From: Caecibacter massiliensis | Lineage (GTDB): Bacteria > Bacillota > Negativicutes > Veillonellales > Megasphaeraceae | Assembly: GCA_900095875.1 (NCBI GenBank) | Contig: LT608311.1 | Coordinates: 868,001 to 932,000, forward strand | Direction of reading: 5' to 3' | Length of the DNA: 64,000 nt | Shown: one piece after another, positions 52,582 through 62,122 of the stretch | How positions within the stretch are numbered: the first letter of the stretch is position 1 | How the letters are laid out: every line of letters starts with the position of its first letter | Made by a program: the position numbers and the translations under genes | The notes under the pieces: generated by a model | Database searches by the model: none | Seen by the model: the letters and a program-made list of their open reading frames with translations, nothing else | Told to the model about the DNA's origin: nothing

Positions 52582-54062
52582 TGGTCTATCCCTCCATCGG
52601 CCTTTTCCAGTGCGAGTACGACGGCTTTTGCCTTATTGATGCATTCCTGATGTTCTTGTTCCGGAACGCTGTCCGCTACGATGCCGGCACCAGAGCAGAC
52701 GAAGACGTGATTTTTTTTCTTGTACGCCAGGCGGATGCCAATGCAGCAGTCCATGTTTCCCGTAAAATCGATATAGCCGATGGCCCCTCCGTAGACGCCC
52801 CGTTTATGACCTTCCAGTTCATCAATGATTTCACAGGCCCGGATTTTGGGAGCTCCGGAAAGCGTCCCTGCCGGCAGCACGGAAGCAATGGCATCGACAG
52901 CCGTCTTGTCTGGCCGTATCCGGCTGTGCACAGTCGAACCGATATGCATGATATGGGAGAATCGGAGTACGTCGAGATATTTTTCTACGTGGACACTGCC
53001 AAACTCGCTGATGCGTCCCAGATCATTCCGCCCCAGATCGACAAGCATATTATGTTCTGCCAGTTCTTTGGCGTTATGGAGCAATTCCTGTTCCAATGCC
53101 TGATCCTCTTCCTGTGTCTTTCCCCTGGGCCGCGAACCAGCCAGCGGGAAAGTAAATAAGTTGCCATCTTCCAGACGGGTCAGTGTTTCCGGTGATGAGC
53201 CGGCCAGTTCGATTTCATCACCAGAAAAGAAGAACATATACGGCGATGGATTCAGCGTGCGCAATACGCGGTATGTATCGAGCAGGCTGCCTTCGGCTTC
53301 GGCCATCATGCGGTTGGAGAGGACGACCTGGAAAATATCACCTTCCCGGATATATTCCTTTCCTTTTTCCACCATGCGACAGTATTCGTCTTTCGTAAAA
53401 AGAGGCTTAAATTCACTTTTGAGTGTAAGTGGAATATTCCGGGCTTTTTCCCCTTTGCGTATGAGTACTTCCATGCGCTGTAATTCCAGCATAGCCCGAT
53501 TATAATTTTCATCAGCCGATTCCAGCCGTACGTTGACGATAAGGTAAATCTGTTGTTTGAGATTGTCGAAGACGATGACCTTATCAAACAGCATGAGGTC
53601 AAAATCATTAAATCCATCATCATCTTTTGCCTGCAGATTCAGGGATGGTTCGGCGTATTTGATGAAATCATAGGCAAAATATCCGACAAGCCCGCCTGTA
53701 AAGGGCGGCATGCCATCGATACGCGGTGCTTTATTATCATCCAGGATCTGACTGATGAACGTTTCCGGATGCTGCGACCGGACCGTTACTTCTGCCCCGG
53801 TTTTAATATGGACAACGCCATCCTTGCAATAGATGCCCATCTGCGGGTCGTATCCGATAAAACTGTACCGGCCCCAGCGCTGGCTGTCTTCCATACTTTC
53901 CAGCAGGTAGCAGTGAGAACTGACATTCTTGACGATGCGCAGCACTTCGACGGGCGTACGTACATCAGCATATATACTGCGGCACAACGGTACGACTTTA
54001 TATGTGCCGGCATATTGTTTTATTTCTTCCAGGCTCAGCGTTTCCATTTGGACCTCCTCCAT
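52578..54062 (-). CDS. trpE: Anthranilate synthase component I
   Basis: 494 residues (ATG 54062; GGAGGTCC upstream). It converts chorismate and ammonia to anthranilate. The N-terminal part carries the tryptophan feedback motif LLES...RYSFIG. The C-terminal chorismate-binding domain has FQVVLSNRM, SPSPYMFFF-like NPSPYMFFFSGDE, AGSRPRGKTQEED, LVDLGRNDLGRI, and PAGTLSGAPKIRACEI. First gene of the trp operon, controlled by the T-box immediately upstream in addition to feedback inhibition. Confidence 0.96.
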   Translation of the reverse strand: MEEVQMETLSLEEIKQYAGTYKVVPLCRSIYADVRTPVEVLRIVKNVSSHCYLLESMEDSQRWGRYSFIGYDPQMGIYCKDGVVHIKTGAEVTVRSQHPETFISQILDDNKAPRIDGMPPFTGGLVGYFAYDFIKYAEPSLNLQAKDDDGFNDFDLMLFDKVIVFDNLKQQIYLIVNVRLESADENYNRAMLELQRMEVLIRKGEKARNIPLTLKSEFKPLFTKDEYCRMVEKGKEYIREGDIFQVVLSNRMMAEAEGSLLDTYRVLRTLNPSPYMFFFSGDEIELAGSSPETLTRLEDGNLFTFPLAGSRPRGKTQEEDQALEQELLHNAKELAEHNMLVDLGRNDLGRISEFGSVHVEKYLDVLRFSHIMHIGSTVHSRIRPDKTAVDAIASVLPAGTLSGAPKIRACEIIDELEGHKRGVYGGAIGYIDFTGNMDCCIGIRLAYKKKNHVFVCSGAGIVADSVPEQEHQECINKAKAVVLALEKADGGIDQ

Positions 54063-54071
54063 TCAGACACC

Positions 54072-54358
54072 AAAAAACCGCCCCTGACAATTGTATATAT
54101 TGTCAAGGACGGTTAACTTATACCGCGGTGCCACCTTGTTTCAGGATCTGACTCCTGCTCTCGACGGAATACCATCATATTCCCGGCAACTGACGTATGC
54201 CTCCACGTCGCAGAATACTCGGCATCAGCCTTTGACTGCGCCCTCAGCGGTCCATTTAACAAGCTGCTTACGGCCGGCTCTCAGCACCCCGGCTCTCTGT
54301 ACGTGCACGTCATGTTTTTACTTCCGCCTCAAAGGTTTTGGGACGATGTTCATTTGAT
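54072..54358 (-). promoter_or_regulatory. Trp T-box riboswitch with terminator
   Basis: The leader of trpE. The T-box core AGGTGGCACCGCGG (54136-54122) binds the free 3' end of uncharged tRNA. It is followed by the terminator stem AACCGCCCCTGACAA paired with TTGTCAAGGACGGTT (54076-54114) and a T-run. In stem I, AAATGGACC (54257-54249) supplies TGG as specifier codon, so tRNA-Trp is the ligand, matching the downstream genes. Uncharged tRNA-Trp stabilises the antiterminator and switches on trpEGDCFBA. Confidence 0.92.
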
Positions 54359-54365
54359 GTACCAA

Positions 54366-54394
54366 ATCATACACCGGGATACAAGCCTTGTCAA
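54366..54394 (-). promoter_or_regulatory. trp operon promoter
   Basis: TTGACA (54394-54389), a 17-bp spacer, TATGAT (54371-54366), placing the transcript start just at the beginning of the T-box leader. Confidence 0.85.
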
Positions 54395-54586
54395 GTACCA
54401 GAAGACGAAGTAAAACGTGATACGCACAAATTTATTTTTATACGCCACAAAACCGGTATCAGCGATATGAAAAATTGTACGCATGACTATGACAAATTCC
54501 ATTATCACCTCTAATCCGGGCAACTGTGCAAGCCTTATTTTCTGTGCTATACTGAAAAAAATACTACCTGCGAGGAGGGATTTAAT

Positions 54587-55114
54587 ATGGACACAGGACT
54601 CATTCATATTTACTGCGGTGACGGCAAAGGAAAAACGACGGCATCCCTGGGGCTGACGATCCGCTGTGCCGGCCGTGGCGGCAAGGTATTATTCACCCAG
54701 TTCCTCAAAGATATGGAAACAGGAGAACTGGCTTCGCTGGCCCGCATCCCCGGCATCACGGTCATCCGTGGCAAGGGATTTAAAAAATTTACCTTCCAGA
54801 TGACACCAGAAGAATTGGCAGAAGCCAAGAAAATCCAGACACAGATGTTCGATAAAATCGTAGATACGGTACGCAAAGATACGCCGGATATGCTTGTCCT
54901 CGATGAAATACTCGTCACCTGCAGTCTGGGACTGCTCGATGAAGAAAAAGTCCTGCAATTCCTGCACACAAAGCCAGAAAAACTGGAAGTCGTCATGACG
55001 GGCCGCAATCCGTCACAAGCCCTTATCGACATGGCTGATTACGTATCGGAAATCTGTAAGCGCAAACACCCCTTCGATAAGGGGATAGGCGCCCGCGTCG
55101 GTATTGAAGAATAA
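54587..55114 (+). CDS. cobO: Cob(I)alamin adenosyltransferase (CobO/BtuR type)
   Basis: 175 residues. It adenosylates cob(I)alamin or corrinoids using ATP to make coenzyme B12. Marks: the P-loop GDGKGKTTASLG (11-22), GRGGKVLFTQFLKD, LVLDEILV, VVMTGRNPSQAL, and KHPFDKGIGARVGIEE at the end. GAGGAGG precedes the ATG. It stands alone, divergent from trp. TATACT at about 54546 is a plausible -10. I see no cobalamin riboswitch in the short leader. Confidence 0.94.
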   Translation: MDTGLIHIYCGDGKGKTTASLGLTIRCAGRGGKVLFTQFLKDMETGELASLARIPGITVIRGKGFKKFTFQMTPEELAEAKKIQTQMFDKIVDTVRKDTPDMLVLDEILVTCSLGLLDEEKVLQFLHTKPEKLEVVMTGRNPSQALIDMADYVSEICKRKHPFDKGIGARVGIEE

Positions 55115-55152
55115 GCCATCTATTCATGCTGAACCAAAGCTGATATAATGCT

Positions 55153-55189
55153 AAAAACCTGGCATAAACGTTTCCTGGCCAGGTTTTTC
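55153..55189 (+). terminator. Rho-independent terminator
   Basis: The stem AAAAACCTGGC pairs with GCCAGGTTTTT and ends the cobO transcript. Confidence 0.83.
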
Positions 55190-55391
55190 TTTATGACAAA
55201 AGCACTATTTATATGTAATAAACTACATATTATTCCATCACGGTTCCCGTACTTTTTATACTATCTCACTTTGTTCCGCCACTTTTCCTTTAATTTTAGG
55301 AAACACTCTGTTAAAATAATGATATACACTATATGTCGGACACTTTTTAGTTTATGTATATAGATTACCCATATATCAAGGAAGTGGCAGT

Positions 55392-56381
55392 ATGACCTTA
55401 CAACAGCTTCATTACATTGTTGAACTATCAAAGCATAATTCTATTTCAGCGGCCGCCCAGGCTCTGTTCATTGCCCAGCCCAGTCTTAGTACAGCTGTAA
55501 AAGAGCTGGAGAAAGAATTTCACATTACCATTCTGGAACGAAACCGCCATGGCATCAGTTTTACACCGGAAGGACTGGAATTCCTCAATTATGCCAATCA
55601 TATCATCGAGCAGACGACAAGCCTGCGCGAACATTTCAGTCCTCAGCAGGAAGGAGAAAAAAAGCTGCGCCTGTCTATTTCTTCCCAGCATTATATGTTT
55701 GCCGTCGATGCCCTCACCGATTATCTGCAGTCGATTATACGGAATCCCCGGTACACCATCACCTTCCGTGAAGGCCGTACTTCCCAGGTCATTCAGGATG
55801 TCATCACTCAGCGCAGCCAGATTGGCATCATTTTTATTTCCAAAATGACACAAAAATTTATGGAACGGACTCTACGCAAGAACGGACTGGAATTTACAGA
55901 ACTCTTTTCCTATCCGCCTTATGTATTTATGAACACGGCTCATCCATTATCCAAATACGCTTCCCTGTCCATAGAACAGCTGGCACCATATCCCTATATC
56001 CAGTACACTCAGGAAGAAGACTCGTACCAGTTTTCTGAAGAAATCATTATCCCCGATATCAATCCCGAACGGGCCATCAATATCACCGACCGTTCCACCT
56101 TATTCAGTATCATCGCTTCGACCGATGCCTATACAGTCGGTACGGGCATCCTATTCCGCGCATGGGATTATTGGCCTATCGTGTCTATTCCTATGAAAAA
56201 CCCGCTGGATATCATGCGCGTCGGCTGGATAAAATCCCAGACTACAAACTTATCTCCGACAGCCCGGGACTACATCGAACAACTGAAAAATACCCTCATC
56301 AGCCGCGGAGTGACCTTATCGGAATCAGCCGTTCCAAAAACAATTGATTCTGCAAAACCTGATATGCCATCAGAAAGCTAA
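55392..56381 (+). CDS. LysR-family transcriptional regulator
   Basis: 329 residues. HTH: LQQLHYIVELSKHNSISAAA, LFIAQPSLSTAVKELEKEF. The effector domain is of usual size, with a ~20-residue Ser/Pro-rich tail. This CysB/CynR-like layout (MTLQQLHYIVEL) is common in Firmicutes. It is convergent with an NhaC-type antiporter, not divergent from an obvious target, so its regulon is unclear. AAGGAAG precedes the ATG. Confidence 0.9.
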   Translation: MTLQQLHYIVELSKHNSISAAAQALFIAQPSLSTAVKELEKEFHITILERNRHGISFTPEGLEFLNYANHIIEQTTSLREHFSPQQEGEKKLRLSISSQHYMFAVDALTDYLQSIIRNPRYTITFREGRTSQVIQDVITQRSQIGIIFISKMTQKFMERTLRKNGLEFTELFSYPPYVFMNTAHPLSKYASLSIEQLAPYPYIQYTQEEDSYQFSEEIIIPDINPERAINITDRSTLFSIIASTDAYTVGTGILFRAWDYWPIVSIPMKNPLDIMRVGWIKSQTTNLSPTARDYIEQLKNTLISRGVTLSESAVPKTIDSAKPDMPSES

Positions 56382-56397
56382 GCAGATATAGCAAAAC

Positions 56398-56446
56398 AAG
56401 CTGTAACAAAAGGACTTCAAAAGTCCTTTTGTTACAGCTTGTTTTA
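56398..56446. terminator. Bidirectional terminator with GCTGTAACAAAA stem
   Basis: A perfect stem CAAGCTGTAACAAAAGGACTT paired with its complement across a 3-nt loop, followed by GTTTTATT. The stem shares GCTGTAACAAAA with the terminator at 32867. Confidence 0.87.
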
Positions 56447-56463
56447 TTAATACTATTCAGTCC

Positions 56464-56496
56464 GACAGAGGCTTCCGGAATCCAGAAGCCTCTGTC
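56464..56496 (-). terminator. Hairpin at 3' end of the second NhaC gene
   Basis: A perfect 12-bp stem GACAGAGGCTTC/GAAGCCTCTGTC right after the antiporter gene. There is no T-run, so it may protect the mRNA end more than terminate. Confidence 0.55.
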
Positions 56497-56506
56497 AGAT
56501 GAAACC

Positions 56507-57967
56507 CTATGCTGTTATGGAGTTTGTGCTTTTTCCAGCACTACCTTCAACCTGACTCTGCGGTTTCTGTTCGGCAAAGTTCCAGGGATCTTTGCGGATG
56601 AAACCATCGGAGAAAGGAACGAAAACGGAAATGATGGCAGATATGCCGAGGAGGTAAATGAACCAGCAATACGGCAATACTTCCAGCGGAGATACTCTGC
56701 CGTTGGCAAAGCCGACCATGATCAGCATTTGTGCGCCGTATGGGATGAGGCCCTGGAAGATAGAAGAAAATGTACTCAGGAGGGGCGCACTGCGGCGGGG
56801 ATCAACGTGGAACTTATAGCAGATGCGTTTGGCAACTTCGCCGTTGATGATGATGGAAACGGTATTATTGGCCGTAGCAATATCCGTAATGGATACCAGT
56901 GCAGAAATCCCAAGTTCGGCCGAATTCTTGCCTTTGATAAAGCGCTGTACATTGACCAGCAGGTACGAAATCCCACCGGCTTTATTGACCATAGCAGCCA
57001 GGCCGCCAGTCAGCATGGAGAGGAAGAAGATATCCGTCATGCCCAGGAAGCCTTTGTAAATAGCCTGTGCAAAAGTCAGAGCCGTCAGATCTCCATAGAA
57101 GAGCCCGATAATGCCAGCCAGGACGATACCACCGGCCAGGACCATGAATACGTTGGCACCGGCAACGGCCGTAACCAGAACGACTACATAAGGCAGAACT
57201 TTAATCAGATTATAGGGATGGTCCCCTGTGCTGACGGCCGTTTCAGAACCACCGAAAATAATCAGCAATATGACTGTCAGGATGGCCGGAATCAATGTCA
57301 GCCAGAAATTCAGGCGGAATTTATCTTTCATGGCACAGCCCTGTGTACGGGTTGAAGCAATGGTCGTATCAGAAATAATGGAAAGGTTATCGCCGAGCAT
57401 AATCCCACCCATGACACAGCCGATCATGAGAGGCAGGGGAATCCCGGCCTTTTCAGCAACAGCAACAGCGATAGGTCCGACAGCAGCCGCACTGCCAACA
57501 GACGTGCCCGTTGCCGTGGCAATGAAACCAGAAATGACGAATACGCCTGCTGCCAGGTATTCTGGCGGGATATAGGTCAGACCCAGGTTAACCGTCGAAT
57601 CGATACCACCCATGGCTTTACAGGTAGCGGCGAAGCCACCAGCCAGCAGGTAGATGATACACATGATGATGATGTTGGAATCACCACAGCCTGCGACAAA
57701 CGTTTCAAATTTTTCTTCAAAATTACCTTTAATGACAAAAAATGCAGTAATCGCGCCAATAGCGGCTGCCAGCGGAGCCGGGAACTGGTAGAAGGCCATT
57801 TCCATGCCACTCATATCCAGAATAATGCCACTGCCCAGGTATACGGCAACAAAGACGATGAACGGAATGAGAGCAACGGCATTTGGTTTTGCCTGATTCG
57901 TTACTTGTTCCTTCTCCTCCTTGACATCCATCTCGACTTCTTTTTCGAGTTCTTCACGCTCTTTCAT
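56507..57967 (-). CDS. Na+/H+ antiporter NhaC family protein
   Basis: A 486-residue polytopic membrane protein with a charged cytoplasmic N-terminus (KEREELEKEVEMDVKEEKEQ). Hydrophobic segments and family marks: ALIPFIVFVAVYLGSGIIL, AGCGDSNIIIMCIIYLLAGG, ATGTSVGSAAAVGPIAVAVA, and CVMGGIMLGDNLSIISDTTIA. It belongs to a different subgroup from the antiporter at 37032. AAAGGAG precedes the ATG. It is monocistronic. Exchange of Na+/H+ or an amino-acid antiport are both known in the family. Confidence 0.88.
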   Translation of the reverse strand: MKEREELEKEVEMDVKEEKEQVTNQAKPNAVALIPFIVFVAVYLGSGIILDMSGMEMAFYQFPAPLAAAIGAITAFFVIKGNFEEKFETFVAGCGDSNIIIMCIIYLLAGGFAATCKAMGGIDSTVNLGLTYIPPEYLAAGVFVISGFIATATGTSVGSAAAVGPIAVAVAEKAGIPLPLMIGCVMGGIMLGDNLSIISDTTIASTRTQGCAMKDKFRLNFWLTLIPAILTVILLIIFGGSETAVSTGDHPYNLIKVLPYVVVLVTAVAGANVFMVLAGGIVLAGIIGLFYGDLTALTFAQAIYKGFLGMTDIFFLSMLTGGLAAMVNKAGGISYLLVNVQRFIKGKNSAELGISALVSITDIATANNTVSIIINGEVAKRICYKFHVDPRRSAPLLSTFSSIFQGLIPYGAQMLIMVGFANGRVSPLEVLPYCWFIYLLGISAIISVFVPFSDGFIRKDPWNFAEQKPQSQVEGSAGKSTNSITA

Positions 57968-58438
57968 ATGATTTCTCCTTTCAAATATCCCAATGAAATA
58001 ACAGCATCGGATTCTTCTGCTTTATAAAAGATCTGTAGTGGCCACGTATCACAGATTCTTATACATAATTATAGTTTCTAATAATATCAACTCACAAGAT
58101 ATAACATATATCGCATATGTCCCCGTCCATCTATGCTTAATATATTTTTAATAATATTATTGCCATAGATGCATATGCAGTTATTATTTTTCGTATTTCT
58201 TAACTCTGTACTTATTTTACACTATAATGTCGTTTTTGTATAATATATATTCATTTTGGTTTTATATAGTTAAATTTTATATTAACTTTGTGGTGACATG
58301 TAGTTAAATATAATAAACCTCAATATCGTATAAGCGCACAAAAGCACCCCGGACATATATCCAGAGTGCTTTCGTGCGCTTATACATCTATGGTGAAAAT
58401 GGAGGTTGTTAACAGACAGAGGGGAGATACAGGGGGTA
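57968..58438. other. AT-rich intergenic region with nifJ terminator
   Basis: About 470 bp with no gene. It contains the promoter region of the antiporter near 58000-58200 (several AT-rich -10-like hexamers, none decisive) and the terminator of the pyruvate oxidoreductase gene at 58328-58385. Confidence 0.55.
58328..58385 (-). terminator. Rho-independent terminator of nifJ
   Basis: A long stem GTATAAGCGCACAAAAGCAC paired with GTGCTTTCGTGCGCTTATAC (one mismatch), 54 bp past the nifJ stop. Confidence 0.78.
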
Positions 58439-61400
58439 TTACTTTCTGTCTGCCAATTCCTTATAGGAATCGAGTCGGTCTTTCATATCTTTTTCCGTAC
58501 GTTCGTAGAACTGTTCCGCCTGTTCCGGGAAGACTTTCTGCAACGATGCATACCGTACTTCTCCCAGGAGGAAGTCCTTCAGATCGCCCTTGGGATCTTT
58601 CGAATCCAGAGTGAAGCCGTTCTTGCCGGCTGCTTCTACATCCGGATTGTACCGGTAGAGATGCCAGTATCCGTTCTGTACGGCTTTCTTTGCTTCTATC
58701 TGGCTGAAGCCCATGCCCTTCTTGATGCCGTGGTTGATACACGGTGCATAGGCGATAATCAGGCTCGGTCCTTTATAGGCTTCGGCTTCCTTGATGGCCT
58801 TGATGCACTGGTTCATGTCAGCACCGAGGGCTACCTGGGCTACATAGACATAGCCATAGGTCATGGCCATACGGCCTAAGTCCTTCTTCTTCGTCCGTTT
58901 GCCGCCAGCTGCGAATTTTGCAATGGCGCTGGTCGGTGTCGCTTTCGACGACTGGCCGCCTGTATTGGAGTAGACTTCTGTATCCATGACCAGGACATTG
59001 ACATCTTCATCCTGGGCCAGGACGTGGTCCAGGCCGCCGTAGCCGATATCATAGGCCCAGCCGTCGCCGCCGAAGATCCACTGGCTGCGTTTTACCAGAT
59101 AGTCGCGGCGGTCATAAATCCGTCTGCATACCGGGCAGCTGTCCTTTACGCCTTCCAGTGCGGCCGTAACCTTGTCGGCCCGTTCCCGCGTGCCTTCTGT
59201 GTCATCACGGTGATCATACCAGTCCTGCAGAACGGCTTTCACATCGGCCGGTGTCTGGTCGTTGGCCAGTACTTCCGCTACGTCCATGGCTACCTTTTCC
59301 CGTACCTGGCGGACGCCGAGGTACATGCCCAGGCCGTATTCGGCATTATCTTCAAAGAGGCTGTTGCCCCATGCCGGGCCGTGGCCGTCGGCATTGGTCG
59401 TATACGGTGTAGACGGTACGCTGTCGGCCCATACGCAGGAGCAGCCTGTCGCATTGGCAATCATCATGCGGTCGCCGAAGAGCTGGGTAACCAGTTTGGC
59501 ATACGGCGTTTCCCCGCAGCCGGCGCAGGCACCGGAGAATTCCAGCAGCGGCTGTTCGAACTGGCTGCCTTTGACAGTAAACTTGTTCATCGGGTTGGCT
59601 TTCCGGCTGACACTCATGGCATAATCCCACAGGGGAGCTTTCTGTTCCTGTGTGCTGAACGGTTTCATGACCAGGGCCTTTTCTTTTGCCGGGCATACCT
59701 GGGCACAGCTGCCGCAGCCGAGGCAGTCCATGACGGATACCTGCATGGTGAAGTGCAGTCCCTGGGCGCCTGTTGCCGGACGGGAGACAAAACCTTCCGG
59801 TGCGGCTGCCAGTTCTTCATCCGTTGTCAGAATCGGACGGATAGCGGCATGAGGACATACCATGGCGCACTGGTTGCACTGCAGGCAGTTTTCTACCTGC
59901 CATTCCGGTACGTTGATGGCTACGCCGCGTTTTTCATAGGCGGCTGTTCCCTGCGGGAAGGCACCGTCTTCCAGACCGAGGAATGCACTGACCGGCAGGC
60001 TGTCCCCTTCCTGGGCATTGATCGGCTTCTGCAGTTTCGTGATGAATTCCGGTACGTCTTTCTGCGCTTCCGGTGCATCGGTCGCATCGGCCCAGGCTGC
60101 AGGGATATCGATCTTCACAATCTGCGATACGCCTTGGTCGATAGCGGCGTTGTTCATATCGACGACTTTCTGGCCTTTCTTGCCATAGTTGGTGACAACG
60201 GCGTCTTTCAGATATTTCACGGCATCTTCAACGGGGATGATATCGGCCAGTTTGAAGAATGCCGACTGCATGATCATGTTGAACCGGCCGCCCAATCCGA
60301 TGTCCTGGGCAATCTTGACAGCATTGATCGTGTAGAACTGGATATGTTTCTGTGCCAGGGTCCGTTTCATCGATGCCGGCAGGTTCTGTTCCAGTTCGGC
60401 TGCATCCCAGATGGTGTTCAGCAGGAACGTGCCGCCGTCTTTGATACCGGCCAGTACGTCGTATTTGTGTACATACGTCTGCTGCGAGCACGATACGAAG
60501 TTGGCTTTATTGATCAGATAGGAAGACGTAATCGGTGTCTTGCCAAAGCGCAGGTGGGATACGGTGATACCGCCGGATTTCTTCGAGTCGTAGGCAAAGT
60601 ATGCCTGGGCATACATGTTGGTGTGGTTGCCGATGATCTTGACAGCCGACTTGTTGGCGCCGACCGTACCATCACTGCCGAGGCCCCAGAACTTGCAGGC
60701 CGTCGTACCAGCCGGTGTCGTATCGATGTCCTTGGTGACCGGCAGGGACGTATTGGTCACGTCATCGGTAATAGCAACGGTGAAATGGTCTTTCGGCGTA
60801 TCCTGTTTCAGGTTTTCGAAGACGCTGAGGATATGGGTCGGTGTCGTATCCTTGCCGCCGAGGCCGGCACGGCCGCCTACGATGAGCGGTGCGTTTTCTA
60901 CGCCGCTGTAGGCCTGGGTGACATCGAGATAGAGCGGTTCTGCCAGGGAGCCCTGTTCCTTCGTACGGTCCAGGACGGCGATCTTCCGGACCGTTTCCGG
61001 GATATATTTGAAGAAGTATTTGAGCGAGAACGGACGATAGAGATGGACCGAAAGGAGGCCTGTCTTTTCTCCGTGGGCGTTGAGGTAATCCACCGTTTCC
61101 TTCGTCGCATCGCACAGGGAGCCCATGGCGATGATCATGCGGTCGGCATCAGGCGCACCGTAGTAGGTGAATGGGTGATATTCCCGGCCGGTCAGTTCCG
61201 ATACTTTTTCCATGTATTCTTCTACGATGTCCGGCAGGGCCTGGTAATAACGGTTCTGTACTTCCTGCTGCTGGAAATAGATATCGCTGTTTTCCAGGGA
61301 GCCTTTCAGTGTCGGATGGTCCGGGGACGAGCCGCGGTCGCGGAATTTCTTCAGGGCATCCTGGTCTACGAGTTTTGCCAGGTCGTCGTAATCCCAGGCT

Positions 61401-61951
61401 TCGATCTTCTGGATTTCATGGGATGTACGGAAGCCGTCGAAGAAGTTGAGGAACGGCACGCTGCCTTTGATAGCCGAAAGATGAGCAACAGCAGCCAGGT
61501 CCATGACTTCCTGTACGCTGGCTTCTGCGAGCATGGCAAAGCCGGTCTGACGGCAGGCCATGACATCGCGCTGGTCACCGAAGATAGACATGGTATTGGT
61601 GGCCAGAGCACGTGCTGCGACGTGGAAGACGCCCGGCAGGAGTTCACCGGCAATCTTGTACATATTCGGAATCATAAGCAGCAGGCCCTGGGAAGCCGTA
61701 TAAGTCGTGGTCAGGGCACCGGACACGAGAGACCCGTGTACAGCACCGGCAGCGCCGCCTTCGGCCTGCATTTCCTGGATTTTAACAACCTGGCCGAACA
61801 TGTTCTTGACGCCCTGGGTTGCCCATTCATCCATTTTTTCTGCCATAGTCGAGCTCGGCGTAATCGGATAAATGGCTGCTACATCGGTAAATACATAGGA
61901 CACATAGGCGGCAGCCGTGTTGCCGTCCATGGTCATCATTTTCATTGCCAT
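58439..61951 (-). CDS. nifJ: Pyruvate:ferredoxin (flavodoxin) oxidoreductase
   Basis: 1170 residues, the usual single-chain length. It oxidises pyruvate to acetyl-CoA and CO2, reducing ferredoxin; it is central to anaerobic energy metabolism. Domains: N-terminal pyrimidine-binding domain (DGNTAAAYVSYVFTDVAAIY, ITPSSTMAE), EKR domain, a 2x4Fe-4S ferredoxin domain (CNQCAMVCPHAAIRP and CLGCGSCAQVCPAKE), then a C-terminal TPP domain with the third cluster (CAGCGE, ATGCSC) and GDGWAYDIGYGGLDH / EVYSNTGGQSSKATP. AGGAGGAG precedes the ATG. It is monocistronic, with terminators on both sides. Confidence 0.97.
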   Translation of the reverse strand: MAMKMMTMDGNTAAAYVSYVFTDVAAIYPITPSSTMAEKMDEWATQGVKNMFGQVVKIQEMQAEGGAAGAVHGSLVSGALTTTYTASQGLLLMIPNMYKIAGELLPGVFHVAARALATNTMSIFGDQRDVMACRQTGFAMLAEASVQEVMDLAAVAHLSAIKGSVPFLNFFDGFRTSHEIQKIEAWDYDDLAKLVDQDALKKFRDRGSSPDHPTLKGSLENSDIYFQQQEVQNRYYQALPDIVEEYMEKVSELTGREYHPFTYYGAPDADRMIIAMGSLCDATKETVDYLNAHGEKTGLLSVHLYRPFSLKYFFKYIPETVRKIAVLDRTKEQGSLAEPLYLDVTQAYSGVENAPLIVGGRAGLGGKDTTPTHILSVFENLKQDTPKDHFTVAITDDVTNTSLPVTKDIDTTPAGTTACKFWGLGSDGTVGANKSAVKIIGNHTNMYAQAYFAYDSKKSGGITVSHLRFGKTPITSSYLINKANFVSCSQQTYVHKYDVLAGIKDGGTFLLNTIWDAAELEQNLPASMKRTLAQKHIQFYTINAVKIAQDIGLGGRFNMIMQSAFFKLADIIPVEDAVKYLKDAVVTNYGKKGQKVVDMNNAAIDQGVSQIVKIDIPAAWADATDAPEAQKDVPEFITKLQKPINAQEGDSLPVSAFLGLEDGAFPQGTAAYEKRGVAINVPEWQVENCLQCNQCAMVCPHAAIRPILTTDEELAAAPEGFVSRPATGAQGLHFTMQVSVMDCLGCGSCAQVCPAKEKALVMKPFSTQEQKAPLWDYAMSVSRKANPMNKFTVKGSQFEQPLLEFSGACAGCGETPYAKLVTQLFGDRMMIANATGCSCVWADSVPSTPYTTNADGHGPAWGNSLFEDNAEYGLGMYLGVRQVREKVAMDVAEVLANDQTPADVKAVLQDWYDHRDDTEGTRERADKVTAALEGVKDSCPVCRRIYDRRDYLVKRSQWIFGGDGWAYDIGYGGLDHVLAQDEDVNVLVMDTEVYSNTGGQSSKATPTSAIAKFAAGGKRTKKKDLGRMAMTYGYVYVAQVALGADMNQCIKAIKEAEAYKGPSLIIAYAPCINHGIKKGMGFSQIEAKKAVQNGYWHLYRYNPDVEAAGKNGFTLDSKDPKGDLKDFLLGEVRYASLQKVFPEQAEQFYERTEKDMKDRLDSYKELADRK

Positions 61952-62021
61952 TGGAAACTCCTCCTAAAACGTAACTAAATGTTAAGGCGTAAATATAATG
62001 TTTCGTTATCCATAAGAGAGC

Positions 62022-62072
62022 TAAAAAGAGACTGCAGCAACATAATTCTATATGTATTTTGCTGCAGCCTCC
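62022..62072 (-). terminator. Rho-independent terminator of methionine gamma-lyase gene
   Basis: The stem AGACTGCAGCAA pairs with TTGCTGCAGCCT (near perfect) and is followed on the minus strand by CTTTTTAGC. Confidence 0.78.
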
Positions 62073-62122
62073 CTTAGCGTTATGCAATTAATCAGAGTGG
62101 GATTCTGTCTGCATTACCAATA

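Noticed and set aside
54395-54586. Cobalamin riboswitch before cobO
   Set aside because: The leader is too short once the trp promoter is placed, and the conserved B12-box sequence is not visible.
59024-61978. A 984-codon open frame on the plus strand
   Set aside because: It is the exact antisense of nifJ, a consequence of codon bias; it has no ribosome binding site and no family.
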